Shown here piece after piece: positions 6,275 to 10,555 of a stretch of DNA of 10,555 nucleotides. The translations under genes and the position numbers were made by a program. The stretch is from Halovenus sp. (lineage in GTDB: Archaea > Halobacteriota > Halobacteria > Halobacteriales > Haloarculaceae). The stretch is taken from positions 1 through 10,555 of the forward strand of contig JAQCNG010000103.1 in the NCBI GenBank assembly GCA_028275145.1, given 5' to 3'. Every line of letters starts with the position of its first letter. The stretch's first letter is position 1. The notes under the pieces were generated by a model. It did not search any database and was not told the origin of the DNA. It was given only the letters and a program-made list of their open reading frames with translations.

Positions 6275-6913
6275 ATGCGCACACAGATAACGTTCGTACT
6301 CGACTCCTCGGGGTCGATGTCGGCAATCGAGGACGACACAAAGGGTGGGTTCAACAGTTTCGTGGGCGAGCAACGGGAGGAGGAGGGGACCGCGACGGTC
6401 ACGCTGTACGATTTCAACACCGAGGTGACGTTGCTGTACGAGGCGATTCCGATCGCAGAGACGCCGAAGTTGACAAACGAGAACTACACACCGGGCGGGC
6501 AGACCGCCCTCCACGACGCCCTCTCGACGGCCATCAAGGGAACCGACGACCAGGTGCAGACGCTGCCGGATAGCGACCGGCCGGAGAACGTCATCGTGGT
6601 GACGCTGACCGACGGAAAGGAGAACGCCTCGGAGACGCCACAGGACCAGGTCCGGGAACTCGTCGAGCAGTACCGCGAGGAGCGCGACTGGGAGTTCCTG
6701 TTCATCGGGGCGAACCAGGACGCGGCGCTCACCGCCGAGCAGATGGGGATGGACAGCGACAAGTCGCTGAACATGAGTCCGTCCGGCGAGGGCGCACAGG
6801 CCGCCTACGACTCCACCTCCCAGGCAATCAGCAACGCGCGAGAGACCGGACAGACCGGCGGCTACGACGAGAGCGACCGCCAGCGACAGCGCGATATCGA
6901 CGACACAGCGTAG
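6275..6913 (+). CDS. Stand-alone von Willebrand factor A (VWA) domain protein
   Basis: A 212-residue soluble protein that is almost entirely one VWA domain, a metal-dependent protein-interaction module. All MIDAS elements are present: DSSGS at 10-14 (DxSxS), Thr77 in YTPGGQTALHDA, and Asp113 in TLTDGKENAS. The segment WEFLFIGANQDAA (139-151) and the tail of small polar residues recall single-domain VWA proteins common in bacteria and some phages, where the function is mostly unknown. There is no signal peptide or membrane helix, and the last 25 residues are polar and Gln/Arg/Asp-rich. No AAA ATPase (MoxR), magnesium chelatase or TerD-type partner lies next to it, so the usual VWA partnerships are not supported here. 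ATG 6275 is chosen over the TTG at 6242 because the VWA strand MRTQITFVLD begins there. Confidence 0.9.
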   Translation: MRTQITFVLDSSGSMSAIEDDTKGGFNSFVGEQREEEGTATVTLYDFNTEVTLLYEAIPIAETPKLTNENYTPGGQTALHDALSTAIKGTDDQVQTLPDSDRPENVIVVTLTDGKENASETPQDQVRELVEQYREERDWEFLFIGANQDAALTAEQMGMDSDKSLNMSPSGEGAQAAYDSTSQAISNARETGQTGGYDESDRQRQRDIDDTA

Positions 6914-6942
6914 CGGCCACAGCCGTGTCGTGCGGCATCGTG

Positions 6943-8646
6943 CTACTCGTGGAGCCCACCCACCGAGGCGTAAAACGAGGACTGTAGCTGGTCTGCCATC
7001 TCCTCGTCACGGTCGATGCGGGTGTCGACGACGTGTGGGCGCCCGGTCTCGCCCGTCGCCGTCTCGAGTGCATCGGCGAGTTCGTCGGGTGTCCGGGCGC
7101 GGTGACCAACCGCGCCGAGTCCCTCCGCCACCTGCACGTAGTCGGTGTCGTGGAACTCCACCCCGGCTATCTCGCCGTTGCCCTGCATCTCACGGACCAT
7201 CCCGAGGCTGGTGTCGTTGAGGACGACCACAGTCACGCCGAGATTCCGCTCGACTGCCGTCTCGAGACTGGTCATCGTCATCGCGAACCCGCCGTCGCCG
7301 GCGACGGCGATTGTCTCGCGGCCGGTCACCAGCGCCGCCGCCACCCCCGCGGGAACGGCCCAGCCCATCGCACCGACACCGCCGCTCCCGAAGTACGTCC
7401 GGACGCCGGGCGTCTGGAGGTAGTTGAGCAACCAGAAGCGGTTGTTGCCCGAGTCCGCGGTGACGACTGTCTCCTCGTCGACGACCCGTTCTATCTCCGC
7501 AACGGCGCGCTGTGGCTTGACCGGGACCGAGTCGGACTCGCAGGCAGGCACGCGAAATGAGTTGCGGGCCCGCGCGGCACGCTCGCGGCCCCACTGGCTC
7601 TCGTCACTGTCGGGGGCACGCACAGCAAGCGCCGAGAGCGTCTCTGCCGCGTCGCCGACCAGCCCCACGTCGGCGGGGTAGACCCAGCCGGCGTTTCGGG
7701 AGTCGATGTCGGCGTGGACCAGTGTCTGCTCGTCCGGCCGGATAAAGGATGGGGCCTGCCAGTTGGTGTCCATCGGGTTGAGCCGGCAGCCGACGACCAG
7801 TAACAGGTCCGCCTCGCTGGTGACCTGGTTCGCCCCCTCGTGGCCAAACGAGCCGATGACACCCGCTGCCAGGTCGTGTGTCTCCGGAAACGTCGACTTG
7901 CCGAGATACGAGGTGACGACCGGAGCGCCGTAGGCCTCGGCCACCGCCCGGAGTTGGTCGTGTGCCCCGCTCGCGTGGACGCCGTTTCCGGCGAGGACGA
8001 CGGGCCGGTCCGCGCCGGCCAGCGCCCCGACTGCGGCGTCGAGGTCACCCTCGACAGGCCGGGACGACCAGTTTCTGACCTGCTCGTCGGCATCCCAGAC
8101 CGGCGGCACCGGGTCCGCGGGCATCTCCTCGCCCACCGCGTCGCCGTCGAGGACAACTGCCGTCGGCCCGGGTCGACCCGCAGTGGCGTGTTTGAACGCC
8201 AGTTGCAGGCTCCGGACTGTCTCGGTCGGTGTGCGGGGAGACCACTGCTCTTTGGTGTACGCCGAGAGTATCGAGGCGAGGTCGATGCCGCCGTAGTCAC
8301 CCCGGGACTGCTGGTAGGGCCCGAGGGTGGAGTACTCCCCGCGCTCGCTCGCCTCGGTGAGCACCACCATCGGCGTCGAACCGAGATACGCCTCCATCTG
8401 ACCCAGTCCGCCGAGACTGCCGACCCAGGGGCCCTGCCCGGCGAGTACCGCCGGTCTGCCGGTCAGTCGACCGCAGGCCTCGGCCATCACGCTCGCCTCC
8501 CGTTCGTCGCGCGGTCTGACAACCTCGACCGGCGACTCGGCGAGATACTCGAACAGTTCGATGACCCGTCCGCCCGGGTAGCCGAACACGTACTCGACAC
8601 CGATTGTCTCCAGTTCCCGGACAAGTTGCTCGGCAGTCTCGGTCAT
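6943..8646 (-). CDS. ThDP-dependent enzyme of the acetolactate synthase large-subunit family (atypical)
   Basis: A 567-residue cytoplasmic enzyme with the three-part ThDP-enzyme architecture: an N-terminal pyrimidine-binding domain (about 1-165), a central Rossmann-like domain (about 200-340) and a C-terminal pyrophosphate domain (about 375-550). Glu48 in RPRDEREA lines up with the catalytic Glu. AGDGG (449-453) begins the metal/ThDP motif, whose second ligand is Asp478 (VVLND) instead of the common Asn, an allowed variant. The usual GPGATN loop after the first domain is replaced by QGPWVGSLGG (71-80). No regulatory ilvN or ilvC gene is adjacent. The reaction is therefore uncertain: it could be acetolactate synthase or another 2-oxoacid/carboligase reaction. 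ATG 8646 begins the normal MTETAEQLVRELE N-terminus. The gene lies downstream of a tandem-repeat array and converges on the VWA gene with 29 bases between. Confidence 0.88.
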   Translation of the reverse strand: MTETAEQLVRELETIGVEYVFGYPGGRVIELFEYLAESPVEVVRPRDEREASVMAEACGRLTGRPAVLAGQGPWVGSLGGLGQMEAYLGSTPMVVLTEASERGEYSTLGPYQQSRGDYGGIDLASILSAYTKEQWSPRTPTETVRSLQLAFKHATAGRPGPTAVVLDGDAVGEEMPADPVPPVWDADEQVRNWSSRPVEGDLDAAVGALAGADRPVVLAGNGVHASGAHDQLRAVAEAYGAPVVTSYLGKSTFPETHDLAAGVIGSFGHEGANQVTSEADLLLVVGCRLNPMDTNWQAPSFIRPDEQTLVHADIDSRNAGWVYPADVGLVGDAAETLSALAVRAPDSDESQWGRERAARARNSFRVPACESDSVPVKPQRAVAEIERVVDEETVVTADSGNNRFWLLNYLQTPGVRTYFGSGGVGAMGWAVPAGVAAALVTGRETIAVAGDGGFAMTMTSLETAVERNLGVTVVVLNDTSLGMVREMQGNGEIAGVEFHDTDYVQVAEGLGAVGHRARTPDELADALETATGETGRPHVVDTRIDRDEEMADQLQSSFYASVGGLHE

Positions 8647-8891
8647 GCTCCACGCTCGCCCGCGAACGGCTTTGTTCTATCGGTCAGTTGCCTGGCCGGC
8701 GCCGCCGAAGACACACGCCTGTCTGAGGGCAATCGGCGTACCGGACCAGCGAGAACCGCCTCGGGAGCGGCATACCCGGACAACGGGGACCGCCTCGGGA
8801 GCGGCATACCGGACCAGCGAGAACCGCTTCGGGAGGTGTGCGCCTCGATTGTCCCGAGCAGTCAGATGTGCGCTTCGATTGTCCCGAGCAG
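8647..8891. other. 245-base intergenic region between the response regulator and the ThDP-enzyme gene
   Basis: It is mostly filled by the two abutting tandem arrays. Nearer the ThDP-enzyme gene, the motif GCTTTGTTCTAT (8669-8680) is the only AT-rich stretch and is about 26 to 30 bases from the start codon, so it probably contains that gene's box A. I see no gene here. The frames across the arrays are repeat-derived. Confidence 0.6.
8739..8840 (-). repeat. Three tandem copies of a 34-bp repeat upstream of the ThDP-enzyme gene
   Basis: Units are 8739-8772, 8773-8806 and 8807-8840. Units 1 and 3 share TACCGGACCAGCGAGAACCG, while units 1 and 2 share the second half, ACCGCCTCGGGAGCGGCA. Unit 2 has diverged in its first half (GGACAACGGGG) and unit 3 at its end. 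The second half holds an imperfect palindrome (CCGC and GCGG). There are no unique spacers, so this is not a CRISPR array. It lies 93 to 194 bases upstream of the ThDP-enzyme start codon and overlaps the next array by 4 bases. Confidence 0.8.
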
Positions 8892-8926
8892 TCAGATGTG
8901 CGCTTCGATTGTCTCGAACAGTCTGT
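8837..8926 (-). repeat. Three tandem copies of a 30-bp repeat built from the response-regulator 3' end
   Basis: Units are 8837-8866, 8867-8896 and 8897-8926. TGTGCGCTTCGATTGT opens units 2 and 3, with one change (CGCC for CGCT) in unit 1. Unit 3 lies inside the response-regulator CDS and encodes its final codons (ETIEAH). The stop TGA is at 8892-8894 in unit 2, and the same codons and stop recur 30 bases further on, so the gene end is present as one translated and two untranslated copies. The period is an exact multiple of three. Confidence 0.85.
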
Positions 8927-9275
8927 CCTTCGTGACCGGTTTCGTGAGGTACGTGTCAGACGCCACATCGCCGCCGGCGTCTGGTTCGACGGCCGAGATG
9001 ATACCGACCGGTGTCTGGTACCCCTGGTCGCGGACGGTCCCGATCAACTCACTGCCGGACGTGTCGGGCATCCGCCTGTCGAAAAACGCCACGTCGACGT
9101 GGTCACCGAACTGCTCGAGTGCCGCCTCGCCGCTGTCCGCAGTGAGCACCGTGTACTCTGTCCGGCAGAGCAGGTCGTACAACTCGAGAATCTCCGGTTC
9201 GTCGTCGACGAACAGCACTGTCGTCGCTGACTGTCCCGTCTCAGATGGACTATCGGCTCGTTCTACCGTCGCCAT
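8892..9275 (-). CDS. Receiver-only response regulator (HalX-type REC domain without an output domain)
   Basis: A 127-residue phospho-acceptor protein made of one REC domain (about residues 18-127) after a short polar N-terminus. Asp24 and Asp25 (FVDDEPE) bind Mg2+, Asp66 in FFDRRMP is the phosphorylation site, Ser94 is the switch residue, and Lys112 is in LTKPV. The DRRMPDTSG segment and the IISAVEPDAGGD segment resemble the REC of HalX regulators, but those carry a C-terminal HalX helical domain and this protein stops right after the last REC helix (ETIEAHI). It may relay phosphate or be a truncated regulator. No histidine kinase is in the window. ATG 9275 is chosen; a GTG two codons earlier (9281) is possible. 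Its last ten codons belong to a 30-bp tandem repeat. A 7-bp inverted repeat surrounds its promoter. Confidence 0.9.
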   Translation of the reverse strand: MATVERADSPSETGQSATTVLFVDDEPEILELYDLLCRTEYTVLTADSGEAALEQFGDHVDVAFFDRRMPDTSGSELIGTVRDQGYQTPVGIISAVEPDAGGDVASDTYLTKPVTKDRLFETIEAHI

Positions 9276-9282
9276 ACCCACT

Positions 9283-9316
9283 GTTGGGGCCCTCGTATCA
9301 TGTGGCTGTCCCCAAC
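9283..9316 (-). promoter_or_regulatory. Promoter of the response-regulator gene flanked by a 7-bp inverted repeat
   Basis: GTTGGGG (9283-9289) and CCCCAAC (9310-9316) are perfect inverted copies 20 bases apart. Between them the minus strand reads ATGATAC (9295-9301), a box A candidate centred about 23 bases before ATG 9275. The layout suggests a dimeric regulator site around the TATA box. Alternatively it is the hairpin ending the upstream hydratase transcript, whose stop is at 9366. Confidence 0.4.
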
Positions 9317-9365
9317 TCTGTTAGGCACTCGGAGCCCGGATTCTCGGCCCCGAAATCCGCTCGCA

Positions 9366-10172
9366 TTACTCCCCTTTCCAGTCGGGTTCGCGGTCCTCGA
9401 GGAAGGCGTCGATACCCTCGTTTTTATCGGCTGTGTTACAGAGCTGTGCGAACAGTTCCGCCTCGTACTCGATGCCGTCGTCGAGGTCCATCCGCGAGGC
9501 GGCGGAGACGGCTTTCTTCGCAAATTCGAGTGCAACGGGGCTGTTTTGTGCCATCGCCGCCGCGAGTTCGTCCACCCGCTCGTCGAACTCGTCGTCACCG
9601 TGAACCTCGTCGACGAGGCCGATGTCGGCCGCCTCGCTCGCGTCGACGAGCTCACCGGTGAGAATCAGTCGCATGGCCTGTCCCTCACCGACCAGACGCG
9701 GGAGACGCTGTGTCCCGCCGCCGCCGGGCACGAGTCCGAGAGTGATCTCCGGCTGGCCGAGTTTCGCACGCTCGTGTGCGATGCGCACGTCACAGGCCTG
9801 GGCGAGTTCGCACCCGCCACCGAGCGCGTGCCCGTTGATACGGGCGATAACCGGCATCGTCAGGTTTTCGACGCGCTCGTAGACACGGGGCCGCCTGCTC
9901 GCCTCCCGCTGTTCGAGTCCGTCACGCTCGCGCAACTCGGTCACGTCCGCGCCGGCGACGAACGCCTCTGTTCCTGTTGCTCCGGTCAACACGACCACCC
10001 GGACGTTGCTCGCCTCGATTGCATCGAGCACCTCCCCGAGTTCCCTCCGCAACTGACTGTTCAGCGCGTTTCGCGCCTCCGGCCGGCACAGTTCCACCTC
10101 GGCGACACCCGCCGGGTCACCGACTGTCGCGTTGACCGTCTCGCACTCCCCGGCAGTCTCCTCGACTGTCAT
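9366..10172 (-). CDS. Enoyl-CoA hydratase/isomerase (crotonase family)
   Basis: A 268-residue cytoplasmic crotonase-superfamily protein of normal length. The oxyanion-hole strand FVAGADVTEL is at 71-80. NGHALGGGCELAQACD (113-128) carries Glu122, and LGQPEITLGLVPGGGGTQRL (138-157) carries Glu142. These are the two catalytic Glu of hydratases, 20 residues apart as in the mitochondrial enzyme. Both being present points to true syn-hydration of 2-enoyl-CoA, as in fatty-acid or amino-acid beta-oxidation. The exact chain length or substrate is not readable. The C-terminus ends in the family-typical EGIDAFLEDREPDWKG. No acyl-CoA dehydrogenase or thiolase gene is adjacent. ATG 10172 overlaps the TGA of a possible 56-codon ORF as ATGA, and a purine-rich AGAGGGGGTG motif precedes it. 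The response regulator follows on the same strand after 90 bases. Confidence 0.95.
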   Translation of the reverse strand: MTVEETAGECETVNATVGDPAGVAEVELCRPEARNALNSQLRRELGEVLDAIEASNVRVVVLTGATGTEAFVAGADVTELRERDGLEQREASRRPRVYERVENLTMPVIARINGHALGGGCELAQACDVRIAHERAKLGQPEITLGLVPGGGGTQRLPRLVGEGQAMRLILTGELVDASEAADIGLVDEVHGDDEFDERVDELAAAMAQNSPVALEFAKKAVSAASRMDLDDGIEYEAELFAQLCNTADKNEGIDAFLEDREPDWKGE

Positions 10173-10339
10173 CGGCAGACACCCCCTCTGGGTGGCCTCG
10201 CTCTCGAACCGGACCCGTCCACACCCCGACCGGCGGTGTCGGCGTCGACATCCTGATGCTGTTGCTCGTGGCCCGCCATCGCCGACACCTGGTCGATACT
10301 GTCAGCAAACCTGTCAGTCCAGCGTGAGGGTGCTGTCAT
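10169..10339 (-). CDS. Possible small protein gene overlapping the hydratase start
   Basis: A 56-codon frame begins at ATG 10339 and ends in TGA whose first two bases are the last two of the hydratase ATG (ATGA overlap), a layout typical of translational coupling. About 15 to 25 bases upstream of the ATG the minus strand is unusually AT-rich (AGATTGTTTGTTCTC, around 10356-10370), which fits a box A. Against it, third-position GC is lower than in neighbouring genes, the peptide is polar and low-complexity (for example GHEQQHQDVDADTAGRG), and no motif is recognised. It may be just the leader of the hydratase transcript. Confidence 0.25.
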   Translation of the reverse strand: MTAPSRWTDRFADSIDQVSAMAGHEQQHQDVDADTAGRGVDGSGSRARPPRGGVCR

Positions 10340-10488
10340 CACCCGTGGATGCACGCGCGAGAACAAACAATCTTCGGCCCGGGAGTCCGGCCCTGTGGAT
10401 GTCACACCGTACGTTGTCGCCGGCGTGTTCACCCGCCGGGGGGACAGGGCCCGTCATACCTACAAGAGAGGGGCCACAACGCAGGGAC
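10173..10488. other. 316-base region between the hydratase and the right-edge gene
   Basis: Apart from the possible 56-codon ORF on the minus strand and its AT-rich promoter-like stretch, I see no gene. A 6-bp stem with 8-base loop (CCGGCG 10420-10425 and CGCCGG 10434-10439) lies between the two divergent transcripts. A weak AT-rich motif (CATACCTACAAG, about 10455-10466) precedes the right-edge gene at box A distance. Confidence 0.5.
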
Positions 10489-10555
10489 ATGCACGAGCGG
10501 GCCGCGGCGTTCAAACAGCAGGCAGAGGAGTCGTTTGACATCGAGGTGGACGTCC
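10489..10555 (+). CDS. N-terminus of a probable YbaK/EbsC-type deacylase (3' truncated by the window edge)
   Basis: ATG 10489 opens a frame that runs off the right edge after 22 codons: MHERAAAFKQQAEESFDIEV followed by DV. The pattern MHxRAxxFxxxAxExxxxxxxV resembles the start of haloarchaeal YbaK/EbsC proteins, which hydrolyse mischarged prolyl- or cysteinyl-tRNA. With so few residues and none of the catalytic region visible, this remains a tentative family call. A weak AT-rich motif lies roughly 28 bases upstream, consistent with a nearly leaderless start. It diverges from the hydratase unit. Confidence 0.4.
   Translation, partial: MHERAAAFKQQAEESFDIEVDV

Noticed and set aside
6914..6942. 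Possible RNA gene or terminator between the converging VWA and ThDP-enzyme genes
   Set aside because: Only 29 bases with no T-run and no convincing stem.
8739..8926. CRISPR array
   Set aside because: The units are directly adjacent with no unique spacers, part of the array is coding sequence, and no cas gene is present.
7840..9324. 494-codon plus-strand frame spanning the ThDP enzyme, the repeats and the response regulator
   Set aside because: It reads antisense through two well-supported genes and through the tandem arrays. Its repeated SIVPSSQMCA segments are just the repeat translated.
9300..10256. 318-codon plus-strand frame opposite the hydratase
   Set aside because: Antisense shadow of a crotonase with both catalytic Glu. 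No promoter or family motif of its own.

Overview
The window reads as chromosomal DNA of a haloarchaeon. It is GC-rich, its proteins are strongly acidic and poor in lysine, and most genes start 23 to 30 bases after an AT-rich box A (TATA) element with little or no 5' leader. One gene matches a family I know only from haloarchaea (DUF5804), and the response regulator resembles the haloarchaeal HalX type. I cannot name the genus from the sequence.

Layout. 1-155 is the 3' end of a membrane protein gene, followed by a hairpin and T-run. argS (251-1996, minus) meets it tail to tail and diverges from a small cohesin-like protein gene (2083-2550, plus). 2551-2898 is a gene-poor stretch with an 80-bp inverted-repeat element, a probable gene remnant and a 28-bp tandem repeat. 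Then come a MaoC-type hot-dog dehydratase (2899-3366) and a LOG-like nucleotide-binding protein (3374-3832), 7 bases apart on the plus strand, the second with its own TATA-like element. They converge on a glutamate-cysteine-ligase-like (GCS2 superfamily) gene (3839-5356, minus). That gene diverges across 285 bases from a DUF5804 gene (5642-6205) and a stand-alone von Willebrand A protein gene (6275-6913), both on the plus strand.

The right third is mostly on the minus strand. In transcription order it holds a possible 56-codon ORF (10339-10169), an enoyl-CoA hydratase (10172-9366), a receiver-only response regulator (9275-8892), two abutting tandem arrays (8739-8926), and a ThDP-dependent enzyme of the acetolactate synthase family (8646-6943). 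The window ends with the first 22 codons of a plus-strand gene that resembles haloarchaeal YbaK proteins.

How the genes relate. Most look like ordinary metabolic or housekeeping genes placed side by side. The crotonase and MaoC proteins are both acyl-CoA enzyme types but lie 6 kb apart on opposite strands, so no shared pathway is shown. I found no clear defence, secretion or biosynthetic cluster. The features most worth a second look are the double tandem array that repeats the 3' end of the response regulator gene, the inverted repeat flanking that gene's promoter, the 80-bp mobile-element-like inverted repeat, the cohesin-like protein without a signal peptide, and the atypical ThDP enzyme.
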